In this document: one piece after another, positions 10,228-20,519 of the stretch
Layout: each line of letters opens with the position of its first letter
Numbering within the stretch: position 1 is the first letter of the stretch
NCBI GenBank assembly: GCA_001599755.1
Contig: BCHX01000005.1
Span: forward strand, 1,000,800 to 1,064,799
Source of the DNA: Gliomastix tumulicola
Lineage: Eukaryota; Ascomycota; Sordariomycetes; Hypocreales; Bionectriaceae
Reading direction: 5' to 3'
Length of the DNA stretch: 64,000 nucleotides
The notes under the pieces: generated by a model
The model's database searches: none
What the model saw: only the letters and a program-made list of their open reading frames with translations
What the model was told of the DNA's origin: nothing
Program-made: the position numbers and the translations under genes

Positions 10228-11450
10228 CTACCCATATCTCTTGACTAGACTCCTCATGACATCAAGGACTCTAGGGACGAAATCAGCAGGTGTCCTTAGG
10301 CTCAATGAAAACGGGGCCACGTACTGTGTTCTGAGGGTAACATTATCTGCGAACAATGCAGAGACATGAGTGTCAAATTTTCTGGATGGTTTCAAGATTC
10401 AGCGAGGTCTGAACGGACAGACAGAGTGGTCAGGTTTTACTTACAGCCGATACAGATCCAGCCTCCCCTCGAAGTCTTCCGCTGGCTCTGAGGTTTCGAC
10501 CGATGACTTGTAGGCGGCTATATACTCGTCGCCGAATCGGTTGCAAGCAGGCCGCCACTGGCCAAACTCGTCTAGTCGTGTTTCCCAACCTCAGCTTTGA
10601 TCTGTAGTCCAGCAGCTGGTTCGAAATGAGCACACTCACACTCGTTATGTGCGTAGAAGCAACACGGGTCAAACACCAAGCACTCGCCGGTCTCGATATC
10701 TGTCCCCGCATTGGCGTACCACAAATCACCGTGGACGAGAGATGGCTTCACTAAGCGCCCGTCGCTTTCCAACGGCCGAAGCAACCTTGGGATGACCTTG
10801 TCAAAGAGGACTTCGGACAGGGTGTCGAGCTCGTCGCTCCGGCCCCGTATCTGGATCTCAGCGTTTAGAGTTTGCCTCATAGCTTTGGTGAAAAAGGTCT
10901 CCCAGCTGTTCTCCCATCCCGTATACTGGGGTAGGTTCCCGGGGTAGGTGGTAACGTGGAAGCCAAACCGGCCGTCCGGAGACTGGCTCTTCTGATGAAG
11001 TTTGGCGAGAAGAGCGCAGAACCTGTCGGTGTCTGGCATCGTGTCCGGATCGGTGATGTCCCGGAACTGACAGAGAATGAAGTGCGTATCGGGGACAGTC
11101 TTGTACGAGCCCCATGCGATGGCTGCAGGGACGAACTCTGGAATTATCTGGCGTATGGTTCTGAGTGATTCGAATTCGCTCATGACCATGTCTCTACCGA
11201 CGTCCCCCGAGACGACTTTTATGAAATACGACTTCTGCTCTGCGCTGTCGGGGAGCGACACGTCGATACGCCCGACGCTGGCCCAGAAACTGACCCCATG
11301 GCTGTCTGTCGACAGCACTTTTGAGCCCTCCGGGAGTTCGCGTAGGACACTGGGGTCCAGTGTCAGATTTTCACGTCCGAACTCGAGACCGTCTGCTCCG
11401 ATGTAATTCATGTTGGTCGAATGGAAGCGGCTTCTAGCGGATGGCGCCAA
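10228..11450 (-). CDS. fructosamine/ketosamine-3-kinase family protein
   Basis: Fructosamine-3-kinase-like proteins phosphorylate sugar adducts on proteins (deglycation). Inferred minus-strand exons are 11450-10640, 10571-10445 and 10381-10228, giving 363 residues with all phases consistent. Kinase signatures: SYFIKVV (likely ATP-binding Lys) and EFESL in the N lobe, SLVHGDLWYANAGTD catalytic loop, and VFDPCCFYAHNEYEFGQW where splicing restores the family motif across intron 1. Exon 2 contributes RPACNRFGDEYIAAY and exon 3 HVSALFADN, both typical of fungal members. A second in-frame Met 13 residues in (at 11411) is an alternative start. Without splicing the frame would stop early at 10572, so the intron model matters. 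The last ~25 residues are less certain, because another small intron is conceivable. Confidence 0.85.
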
Positions 11451-11519
11451 TGAAGGCTTGAGATGAGACGAATCATCGCAATTTAAGAGATGCTCGAAGA
11501 CCTGTGACTAAGTAATAAA

Positions 11520-11830
11520 ATCAACGGGCCACCTTATTTTCCCTCCTTCAACAATAATACCACTTGCATCACTACGCATTTTCTTATATTATAAGAACTT
11601 AATTTAATTAGAAATTCTAAAGATCTTAAATAGTTATTTTATATAAATTAATTAAATTAAAAGGCTTAATATAAAGCTATAATATTTTTAATTACTCTAT
11701 AAATAATTATATTAATTAAAAAATAAATATTTGAAAAAAAAGTTCCCTACTTCTCATAGTAGATTTTTTTTTTTAAAAAAAATAGCTATTTAATTAAATT
11801 TATTATAGTGTAAAGCATTATGGATTTTAG
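11520..11830. other. AT-rich island, probable RIP-degraded sequence
   Basis: About 300 bases composed almost wholly of A and T (TTAATTAA, ATAAATTA and similar words, T- and A-runs) in an otherwise balanced or GC-rich window. No coding potential. In filamentous ascomycetes such islands usually mark repeats mutated by repeat-induced point mutation; no element end or coding remnant can be recognised here. Confidence 0.55.
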
Positions 11831-11849
11831 TATAGGTGGCCTGTGTGTT

Positions 11850-11868
11850 GGGGGGGGGGGGGGGGGGG
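11850..11868. repeat. poly-G run (about 19 G)
   Basis: An uninterrupted guanine homopolymer directly at the edge of the AT-rich island. Its length may be an assembly estimate. Confidence 0.7.
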
Positions 11869-11879
11869 CGCGGCCGAAT

Positions 11880-13403
11880 AAATATTTGAGTTATAGGGCC
11901 ATACAATTTGGGTGTGTATATGTCTCAAGTATTTATTCGTCCGCTTGGGGGGGTAATTTGAGACTACGGTATCCAATGCTGGGCTTGGTGTGTAAATGGC
12001 TGCTTTCCATTCTGAGATGCCGCTGCTTGTGTACTTACCAATAAGCCAGTGGTTCAATCAATCTGTCTGGCATGGCTCTGCGCTTCCGTTTCAGCAACCG
12101 CCAACTCAAGCGTGAGGACTTCTATCAATCCTGAATGTCTGGTCTGGCCGCCGCCGCAGCGTATCCGCTTGCTTTTGATCCTGAATCTCCTTGCAACAGG
12201 ATATCGCGTGAAGTTGGACGGGGTGCAATATTCAGATATCGAGCCTCTGATCGAGAAATCCCAGTGGCCCGCCACGCGGATAGGTTCCATCTCTAGATAA
12301 ATAATGTATCCCGGCCCGAGGCTATGAAGTCGTGCATGCTGGCATACTCACTCAAAGTACCGCGGGGAGCCATTTGGCGTCGAGCAGCTCTCATGAACCC
12401 GGCCCATTATATGCAATCAGGAAGCTTGCATCTGAATGGTTCACGGTTCGCCTTCCCATGGGAACACGAATTTCGAGGGACGAGGCGAGCTCCAAAGTCT
12501 TCACTGCATTCTCGGCAATTCGATCATGTAGAGCTTTGGATACATTAGTACTTTTGGGGTAGATGAGTGATGTGAGGGTTCTGACGATGTGAAGGGTTTG
12601 CATGAACGAACTGTATGATTCGCTCATTGGTGTAAGCTAACAGCTTACCGTCGTCAAATGTTGGATACATGTAAGAGTTGCCTTGTAGGTGAGGAGGATG
12701 GGAGGTTGCGTTGTGTTTTCGCGGTGAAGAGTTTATCCAATGGGGACCGGGCCGGATCAGGCAATTCGATAGCTCCGTTTGAAACGGTTACGATTACGAT
12801 TACAGACCCACATATCCCACGCGTCCGTCATTTGCTGTACAAGCTACCTGTTCACGGAACGCGCTTCTTATGCAGAATAGAGCATTGGATTGATTACTCT
12901 CAATAGCCTTGATCAAATATAAAGGAAACTACGACGTTGCGCCACTTGATCAATAACAGAGCCTTCATCATCCGGGCCAACTGCTTCCGTAATCTCCGCG
13001 TAATCCACTCGTACGCTCGGCACGTGACGAATCCGGTGACACCACCACGTTTGAGAGGGACCTCAATTGTGACAGCATCCCGCATCTTCTCACGAGTATG
13101 ATAATATGCATCTGCCACGAGCGGGAAATGCGTTCAATTTCATGACCTGACCCTCTTTGTCACTGGGCCTTTCCATTGATGAGACATGTGGTGAACTTGG
13201 ATCTGGACGACTGGTGGCACAGGACCTCTCGCTAACGCCGCCGTGACGAAAGACAAGCTCGACTCTATCAAATGAAACATGTGAACGATCAACCTTTTTG
13301 CTCGACCTCAACCGAATAACCTCCGGTTCCTTGCGCGTGTAACCCTCCTTCTAAATATGCTACCAGATCTGAAAATTACATAGACTGTATCGTGCCCTCC
13401 GCC
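11880..13403. other. gene-poor stretch with only short open frames
   Basis: Short minus-strand frames (12054-12290, 12391-12627, 12900-13118, 13090-13311) have protein-like composition but resemble no family I know, and they do not join into one convincing spliced gene. They could be fragments of a decayed gene next to the AT-rich island. Nothing firm is supported. Confidence 0.4.
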
Positions 13404-13580
13404 TCAATGCGCCACCTCCATCTCGCACTTGTCCGCCGACAGCACGTCATCAAGCCGAACAGCCTGCTGGTGGTGCACCGGAACGCACTGGTGCGGCTCC
13501 GCCATGTCCTTCTTGATCGTGTAGAGCCTGTCCGTACTGTTGCCCGAGAGGAGAGAAGAGCAGTATTGGGGTAGAGGAGC
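13404..13580 (-). other. possible orphan terminal exon
   Basis: On the minus strand, after a CATAG acceptor-like site near 13580, an open frame of about 58 codons runs to a TGA at 13406-13404. It contains NSTDRLYTIKKDMAEP and SADKCEMEVAH at the end. Composition is coding-like, but no credible upstream exon or start was found. It may be a remnant or an alternative last exon of the Gfd2-like gene just upstream. Confidence 0.25.
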
Positions 13581-13672
13581 CTATGCCGGTCACATGACAA
13601 CGATCCAGTGTCGGTGCCAGAGCTGGTTTAGAGAAGTCGTTGATGATGCCGCCACAAGTGCATGGTAGACAC

Positions 13673-14683
13673 TTAGTTAGCATCATCACGTACTGACATG
13701 CTGCGAAGCTCGTTGCCTCTATCTCGGTCTGGGTCGCCGGTGTCTGCCAAGCTCCTATTTAGTCTGCGAGGAGCTTTCCTTTCCCGCCGCAGTCTTCGTT
13801 TCGCACCGATTGATGATTTCGGAGGGTTTCCTGGAGCTGGATCCTCCAGAGACCTGGGAGCTGGTGGGGGTAAAGAAGCACCAGCTATGGCTTCCAGAGT
13901 CGTGGCGGTCAGGGCCTGTGCCGTTCCGGGCATGCAGATGTGGGATTGCGCAGACATATCGCGAGCTGCAATCATGAGTAACCCTTTCAGCGCAAGAAAG
14001 GCGTCATTTCCAGCAGTGTGAAGGCGGACGTGCTCGTGGGGTATGCCCAGCCCATCGAGGAGCTTCTCCAAGCTGTATCTGTACGACAACTGTAGAGCAT
14101 ACTGCACAGCTTTGACTGTATCAAGTATATAGCATGCTCCAGCAGCAAGTTCCGGATCGATGTTATTCAGGAATTTGAGATCCTCATTAATGCCATGCGC
14201 GACTAGGACGTAGTCTCTGTCTTGTGTAAGCGCGGAGATGCGGGCAGCGATCTCAGGGAGTGATCGTAGCTCTGTTGTACCTAGTCGAAAGTACTTTGCT
14301 GCTCGCATGCAGGGCTTTGTTTCTTGATTGATGAATTGGTAGGATGTAATGGCTTCAAGTTGCTGTGTATTGCCGATCATGTAACGGGTGTCGAATATTG
14401 ATACGCCGACGTGGAAGCTCTGACCTGGTGCGATCACCTCATAGCCCCCTCCAGTATCGACATCGACAGAAACAAGCAAGACATCTTTGATAGAAGAGCC
14501 TGGCAGTAGCGAGCCGGTTCGGGGCAATAGGTCTGCGTTGTCTGGTCTTTGCTCGTTGTAGCCGAAAATTTGTCGAAGAACGAGGTTCTCCTCTCGCAGA
14601 ATCCCAGTGTGGGATCCTGGTGCTGACGACATCGTGCGTTGATCGTACGACCTTCCAGAGTCGATCGCAGCGTGGCTGGGCAT
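13673..14683 (-). CDS. Gfd2/YDR514C-like RNase H-fold protein
   Basis: Single frame of 336 residues. The core resembles the Gfd2/YDR514C C-terminal domain common in fungi, an RNase H-like exonuclease fold: LLVSVDVDT (first acidic pair) near residue 70, VSIFDTR, YQFIN, VLVAHGINEDLKFL in the middle, YSLEKLLDGLGI and HTAGNDAFLALKGLLM (third acidic site). The pattern of acidic residues is compatible with a DEDD-type nuclease, but activity is not proven for the family. The C-terminal ~80 residues are Pro/Arg-rich and probably disordered. A second Met at residue 18 is an alternative start. Substrate unknown. Confidence 0.72.
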   Translation of the reverse strand: MPSHAAIDSGRSYDQRTMSSAPGSHTGILREENLVLRQIFGYNEQRPDNADLLPRTGSLLPGSSIKDVLLVSVDVDTGGGYEVIAPGQSFHVGVSIFDTRYMIGNTQQLEAITSYQFINQETKPCMRAAKYFRLGTTELRSLPEIAARISALTQDRDYVLVAHGINEDLKFLNNIDPELAAGACYILDTVKAVQYALQLSYRYSLEKLLDGLGIPHEHVRLHTAGNDAFLALKGLLMIAARDMSAQSHICMPGTAQALTATTLEAIAGASLPPPAPRSLEDPAPGNPPKSSIGAKRRLRRERKAPRRLNRSLADTGDPDRDRGNELRSMSVRDDAN

Positions 14684-14924
14684 CGTTTTTTCATCTCAAT
14701 ATATCTTCTGTTGATCAAGAGGTTGGGGCGCCATCGGCCAGCCAGCCCCAATTTCTGGCCTTGGACTTGTGCGAAAGATGCCTGGGCATGAGTTTCCAGC
14801 CACCGACGTCCTCCACTCACCGAGCTTCCGCGACCTTGGGAGTGGGCGGCCCTTTCAGGCTGCAGGTTCTGCCGCATCATCGAATACAATCTGAAGCGAT
14901 AGGTCAGCCCTGTTTTCGGCCGCT

Positions 14925-16370
14925 ATGACGCTGATGGGCTGTGAAGGCCTGAAGACGACGACAATGTGGGAGTGCTTCTGCTCTTTCTCGCTCCAGGCAG
15001 ACTTGGTGCTACCTGTGGCGGGCGGTATCTCTCGTTCAATGGGGTCTCTGCTCCCAGACGCCTTTGTCCCCTTCACCGATAAAGTTGGCCCGGACGAGCT
15101 CGATACCACGACAGGCTCTTCCAAGTGTCTAGCCCTGTTGAAAGCCTGGCTCGACGACTGCCTCCTCCGGCATGAAAAGTGTCTAATTTACACCAATTTG
15201 GGCGAAAAGCCGCTGCCGACCCCGACTCATCGACGTTGGACCACCAGGAAACGAGCAGGACCATGTTCTCCTCGTCACGAGCCACGGTCGAGCAGCGCCC
15301 TATGTTGCCCTGAGCCACTGCTGGGGGAAGTCCGATGTCGTCACGACGACCAAGGCGAACATCAGCCGGCATCACCAATGAGGCATCCCCATCCAGTCAC
15401 TCCCCGCGAACTTTCGGGATGCGATAGCCGTGACCAGGTCTCTCCTCTGCCGCTATCTGTGGATCGACTCCCTGTGCATCATTCAAGATAACCGGGAGAA
15501 CTGGGACGTTGAGTCTGGCTGTATGCATCTCGTCTACCGGAATGCCATCCTCACGATTTCTATCGCTCAGTCATCGAACCCACACACGGGGTGCTTCATC
15601 AGTCGAGACGCGTCTATGATCAGGCCATTCTCTCTTGCTCTCCCTTTGCTTATGCCAGAGCCAGAAAGCACCTCCGTTGGCAGTGCGGACGGTCCTGGCG
15701 TCAGAGAGCGCGGCGGCAGTGAGAATCATTCCTTCTGGAAGCTCTCCTGATAACTCAAGCCAGATGGTCCCTTGCACAGCCGGGCGTGGGTCCTACAAGA
15801 ACAGGCCTTCTCGGGACGGACCGTGTCCTTCTCTGACGCGGGCGTCTTTTGGTCGTATGCAGGCGTAGATCAGTCCGAGTTCGAGCTGCACACGACAAAG
15901 GGCGGTAGGCAGGATCTATTCCACCAGTTCCAGAAGCAGGTCGTCGAGTTGGAACGGAAGCCCTGTTCTCAGGACTAAGACTCGGGACAGGGCGGGCGTC
16001 AGCTTTTTACCGCTTAGTATAGCACAGTTGTCGAGTACAGCCGTCGTGATCTCACCTTTAAGACGGATCGTCTCCGAGCCATCGCCTCCCTTGCGCGCGA
16101 GACTAGCCGCCTCCTCGACGATTCGTATGTAGCTGGACTCTGGCGAAAAGACCTGACGCATAGACTGTTGTGGTCCACGTGGCGTGAACAGAGGCAGACG
16201 CATCGATACCGACGCGTTCGCCCTCCCCTTCCGTATGTCGCACCGTCATGGTCGTGGGCCTCAGTCCTTAGAGAACGACTACACTTTGAAGCACACACGC
16301 TCAACCACAGCATCACTGTCCAAGGCAATTCTGACATCGCAGTTCCTGGAGTCGGTGACGTCCCCTAGAA
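14925..16370 (+). pseudogene. HET-domain (heterokaryon incompatibility) pseudogene
   Basis: Pieces of a HET-domain protein occur in order but in different frames. N-terminal part: LALLKAWLDDCLLRHEKC, ending in KPLPT (14925-15220). After a 1-base shift near 15220-15223 come RLIDVG, then PYVALSHCWG. An in-frame TGA at 15379-15381 interrupts HHQ and GIPIQSLPANFRDAIAVTRS. Then YLWIDSLCIIQD, ending GCFISRD. After further shifts comes SRAWVLQEQAFSGRTVSF (15772 onwards), and finally the C-terminal YVAGLWRKDL, LLWST and YVAPSWSWASV (to about 16300). HET domains trigger cell death on contact with incompatible partners; this copy cannot make a full protein unless several sequence errors are assumed. 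The gene's original start is uncertain. Confidence 0.8.
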
Positions 16371-17219
16371 CGAGTGGAATCGACTGCCAGAGCCTAGCGA
16401 TGACGAAGTTGAGGTCCTGGAAACCATGTGCATCCCGGCTGGGCGAAACGAGTTTGGTAAATGCGAAACGGTCTCCCACTCGAGGGCCCCGTGCAGAAGG
16501 TGACCCTACGGCAGCCAGATAGCCTGCACGATCCTACCACTGGACAGCGCATTAGCGATATAGATTAGGACGAGGCCCAGCCGCCAGCAAGGCTCGAGGG
16601 CCAGGTGGTGTGCTGCCTTTTCATGGTGTGAAGCAAACGAGAGGAAACGAGGCACGTGCTTGCCACTGGCGAGACGTTCGTGAAGAGGACCGTTCGTACC
16701 TTGTATCTAGCTCTCATATCAGCAGGGTTAGGACCTGGTGAGTTCGTCCGTGTGGGCCTAGGAACACTTGATAATGATGGCGACTAGGGCGGCGTAGAGA
16801 GGGAAGTAATCGATATCGTATGAGCCACCGTAGGGCTATCAGATGCCCGATCAGTTGGCTCGGACAACTTCCTAGAACCCCCCAGTGAACCTCGGATAGA
16901 CATAGAAGCAACATCTAGAATCTAGAAAGAGTTAGAAACCTGAAATAATTAGACACGACGTGAGAAGTAATGTAGTAGCGTGCACAAAAGGTCTGTAGAG
17001 CAAGGTCTCCTAGTGGTCAACACAGTCGATTCCGGTCCGAAACGTGAATATAAATGCCACGATGCCTAACAATAAACCATCTTACTTATCCCATAGCTCC
17101 CATAGCTCCGTACGCCGTGGATTCCTTCCATAACGAGCAAATGCGTGTCTGTCTGTTAAAATCGCAAAGTCCATGACAAAAGATGCCCATGATAAAAGGT
17201 TAGATGCAAGCACGTCGCC
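16371..17219. other. intergenic, no gene supported
   Basis: Between the HET relic and the 3' end of the SH3 gene. Short frames only; no repeat or RNA gene recognised. Confidence 0.55.
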
Positions 17220-18083
17220 TCAAAAGATGCCGTTCACGATCTTGCCACCAATAGTAGCACCCGCACCAAAGATAGCGGCGTTACCCAGCTTCTTGCCAAA
17301 CTTCTTCCCGTTCTGCTCCAGCTTGCTCGGGCCCGGATCCTCGTGCCCGCCATCCTCCGAGATGGCCACGGGCGGGTTCGACGAGTTGTATGGGTTCTGA
17401 TTACGTGGGGGGCCGTTCTGGTGGTTCTGCGCCTGCTGCTGAGGGTAGCCGTACAGCGGCTGCACGGGTGCCTTCTCCTCGCGCTCGACGAAGACGTAGT
17501 TGCGCGGGAAGATGCCCTCCTCGCCGGTGCGCAGGTTCTGGCCCAGCCACCAGTCCTGGTTCATGTACTCGTAGACGCTGATCTTATCGTCTTTCTCGAA
17601 CGAGACATCACGCTCGTCAGGACCCGCGTACTTGTAGAGGGCACGGACGTAGGCCACAATGGGCTTGTTGTTGCGCGTGGGGAGGGTCGGGGGAGGCGTC
17701 TCGTCGTAGGAGGGGGGCGCGGGGGATTTGGACTTGACGTCGAGGTTGGCAAAGGCCCTGACGGGAGGCAGGTCAACGTGGGCAGGCGAGGGCGCGGACT
17801 GGGTGACAGTGCTGTTGGAGGACGTCGCGCGGCGGAGGGGGCCGGAGAGGGGAGACTCCTCAGGGAGGGCAGCGTGGATGTTGTCGTAGACGGCCTCGTC
17901 GATGACTCCCTTCTCGAGGAGGTTCTCGAGTTCCTGTTGAGTGGGTTGTCAGGTACATTGCCAAGAGGGATCCCGTCGGTTCGGAGATAGTCGTAGTTGT
18001 CTCTTTGGATGGAAACTTACGGTCTTGATGTTGCGGAGGGACCTGTTGGCCTCCATGATGGTCTGACGGTCAACCGAAACCAT
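17220..18083 (-). CDS. SH3-domain protein of the Lsb1/Pin3 type
   Basis: Exons on the minus strand 18083-18021 and 17933-17220 (intron 87 bases) give 258 residues. The N-terminal helix-rich part starts MVSVDRQTIMEANRSLRNIK and contains ELENLLEKGVIDEAVYDNI; a Pro/Ser linker follows; a complete SH3 domain runs from about residue 113: RALYKYAGPDERDVSFEKDD, then DWWLGQN, GIFPRNYV. After a Gln/Asn/Pro-rich linker the tail has GGKIVNGIF. This order matches yeast Lsb1 and Lsb2/Pin3, which bind Las17/WASP and modulate actin assembly at endocytic sites. The Q/N-rich stretch is modest here, so prion behaviour should not be assumed. It shares a 467-base divergent promoter with the Cms1 gene. Confidence 0.85.
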
Positions 18084-18550
18084 TGTGCCGGTGTTGCCTC
18101 AACAGATAGGCAGGCTGTACGTAGAGATTGTCGAAATTGTGTAGGAGCAGAAAAGAAGGGCTCAGAGGAACGAGCGGAACAACCGACTAGGCTTTGAAGG
18201 GGGCGAGGATCGAACCTTTTTGTTGAAGGGGGATTACGAGGCCTGGTGAATCAGAAGACAGCCGGAACAGTTCGAGGCTGTGCAGCAGCCCCTCTCTTTG
18301 CGATGCGCTAAACCTGGAAGCGGCTCTAGGGGGGTCGGATTCCACAGCGTGTGCAGATGACAGATAGGCGGGGACGATTCTAACTGTTTTGGGGGTCTTC
18401 TAGAGACGTTCTTTTTTGTCCCCCTACATTCACTGAAAATCCATCCAGTAAAACTTTTGGGCGATCCCCAGTCTCACTCACCGTGGACTACAAGACCGCA
18501 CACAACTTCACTTTGTTTACGGCATTGCAGGGCATTGTCAGGCTCTCGAG
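18084..18550. other. divergent promoter region, SH3 gene and Cms1 gene
   Basis: Bidirectional intergenic sequence with no coding frame of note and no clear PAC or RRPE box by eye. Confidence 0.5.
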
Positions 18551-19499
18551 ATGTCAACTTCTAAGAAGAGACAGGCGGAGGATGAGCTCCCAGCTCAAAA
18601 ACCCAAGAAGTCCAAGAAGAAGAAGAGCAACAAGCACCAAGCCGTCGAGGAGGCCCTCGACACTGAACTCGGCGTAAACACCCTCTTCTCCCGCATGGAC
18701 AACCAATTGCTGGCAGACTACCTCGCTCAGAAGACGACTCGATTCGGCAGTGACCTGAGCACAATTGAGCTTTCCGATCTCACTATCTCTGGTAAGAGCC
18801 AGCACCCTCACGCCACATTTTCGCACTCGCTTTCGTCTGCGAGTGGCTCCTGGGCAAAAGCGGCCTGCTCACTTCTTTCCTTTTCTAGCCGCGCACATCC
18901 AAGACACCAGCTCGTGGCAGGAGAGCAGGATCTCGGGCAACTTCCCCTCCTTCCTCGAGAAGTTCGCACGCAAACCCGAGGACCTTGCCAAACCGCCCAA
19001 GAAGAAGGGCGCGCCTCACACGCTCATCGTGGCAGGAGCAGGTCTGCGGGCAGCCGACCTGACCAGAGCGGTGCGCAAATTCCAGAGCAAGGAAAGCATC
19101 ATCGCGAAACTCGTGAGTACCTACCTATCTTCCTTATTACTCCCCTCGCAACCGCAGTGCGAAAGCAAGATGGGCAGCTGCCTTGCTGACTTTGCCACCC
19201 CCTCTCCTCAGTTCGCAAAACACATGAAGGTACAGGAGCAGGTCCAGTTCCTCAAGAGCAAGAGCACGGGTATCGGTGTCGGCACGCCTGCCCGTCTCAT
19301 GGAGCTCATTGACAACGGCGCCCTATCGCTGGACCTTCTGGAGCAGATCGTCGTGGATGCCTCTCATATTGACCAGAAGAAGCGGGGTGTACTGGACATG
19401 AAAGACACGATGATTCCGCTCGCGACGTTCCTCGCGAGAAAGGAGTTCAAGGATCGGTACGCGGACGAGGAGAAGCCTCTGTCCTTGTTGTTTTATTAG
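18551..19499 (+). CDS. cms1: Cms1-like U3/90S pre-ribosome protein
   Basis: Exons 18551-18791, 18889-19112 and 19212-19499 give 250 residues with consistent phases and GT..AG introns of 97 and 99 bases. The N terminus is a Lys-rich nucleolar-type tract (PKKSKKKKSNK). The body has SSWQESRISGNFPSFLEKF, THTLIV-like PHTLIVAGAGLRAADLTRA, then KSTGIGVGTPARLMELIDNG and LEQIVVDASHIDQKKRG. These are features of the Cms1 family, a helicase-like fold without ATPase motifs found in the small-subunit processome. Yeast Cms1 is slightly longer (about 290). Expected role: early 40S assembly in the nucleolus. Confidence 0.88.
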
Positions 19500-19939
19500 A
19501 TACCCACGACCCGAATGAGATATGATTGTCCAGGCTACGCAACTGCAGAAGGAGCATCAAGCACCAAGGTGACAGACTCGCGGATCGTTTGGCAAGTACT
19601 GACACTGACAGCTGGGCCAAAGCTCGCATTCGCATTGCACCCTTTTGGTTCGCTCCCAAGACAAGAGAAACGAGGGAAGAGCACCTACTAGGAGTGCCGT
19701 TTTTTTGAGGCAGTAACCCGCAGCTTGCCTCTTCTGTCGGTGCTCGTCGTCAGCTCCTCATCAGGAGAGGCAGGAATCAGAGCGGAAGACGAGCAGGATA
19801 TGGCAAAGGAAGGAGACAAATGGAGGGATAAATACCAGGCATCCCCCCCTCAACTCTTGTTTTCCTTTCTTTTCCTTTTCTCCCCCGTACCACATTGCTT
19901 CGTTTGCTTTGCTTCGTTTTGGACGCTTTTTTGACCCAA

Positions 19940-20420
19940 CGCCATTGCTCCGTCTCTCTCGACATTGCTCCCTTTTTTTGAGCCTGCACACCTTGCTCCT
20001 CTCTTGACCTCTTCACGCCCTGGGGGCTCGCCGCGTCCTTGGACCTCGTCACGTCGTCACGTCCTTGGCCTCTTGAGGCACTTTGTTCACGTCTTTGGAC
20101 CTCCTCACGTCCCGGGACATCATCACCTCTTTGCTTCTTTCGGCCTCGCACCGCCTTGCTCCTTTTTTTGAGTCACTCGACAACTTGCTCCTTTCGGCCT
20201 CTCGCCTTTGCTCCCTTTTTTGAGCCTTCACAGGTTTGCTTCTTTTTTGACCCGCCTCACGCCTTGCTACTTTTTGAGCCTCACAACGCTTCGCTTGCTC
20301 TCTTTGCACGGTCGACGAGTTCCATCTCACGACCACAACTTGCTCTTTTTTGAACTCTTCACAACCGTTTGCTCTCTTCTGCTGGCTCTCTGAGCTCTTT
20401 TTTTGTGGGTTTCTTTTCGG
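19940..20420. repeat. degenerate TTGCTCC-T(n)-GAGCC repeat tract
   Basis: About ten imperfect copies of a motif TTGCTCCTTTTTTTGAGCC or TTGCTCC..CTTGACC spaced roughly 30-50 bases apart, separated by GCCTC/CACG words. The tract lies in the promoter or 5' leader of the surface-protein gene at 20520. The remaining 19500-19940 holds the 3' flank of cms1 and nothing else recognised. Confidence 0.6.
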
Positions 20421-20519
20421 TAATTCGCGTCAGTTCACCTCCACTCTCTTCTTCCTGAAGCTTTCTTCTAATCCGAGTTTCTCTCTTTCAGCATCGGCAT
20501 TGACATCACTTTCGACAAC

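Noticed and set aside
15571..15777. Minus-strand frame inside the HET relic
   Set aside because: HET blocks on the plus strand on both sides explain the region; this frame is an antisense by-product.
18187..18215. T-loop-like word GGTTCGATCC on the minus strand
   Set aside because: Flanks do not form a T stem and no acceptor or anticodon arm could be folded, so not a tRNA.
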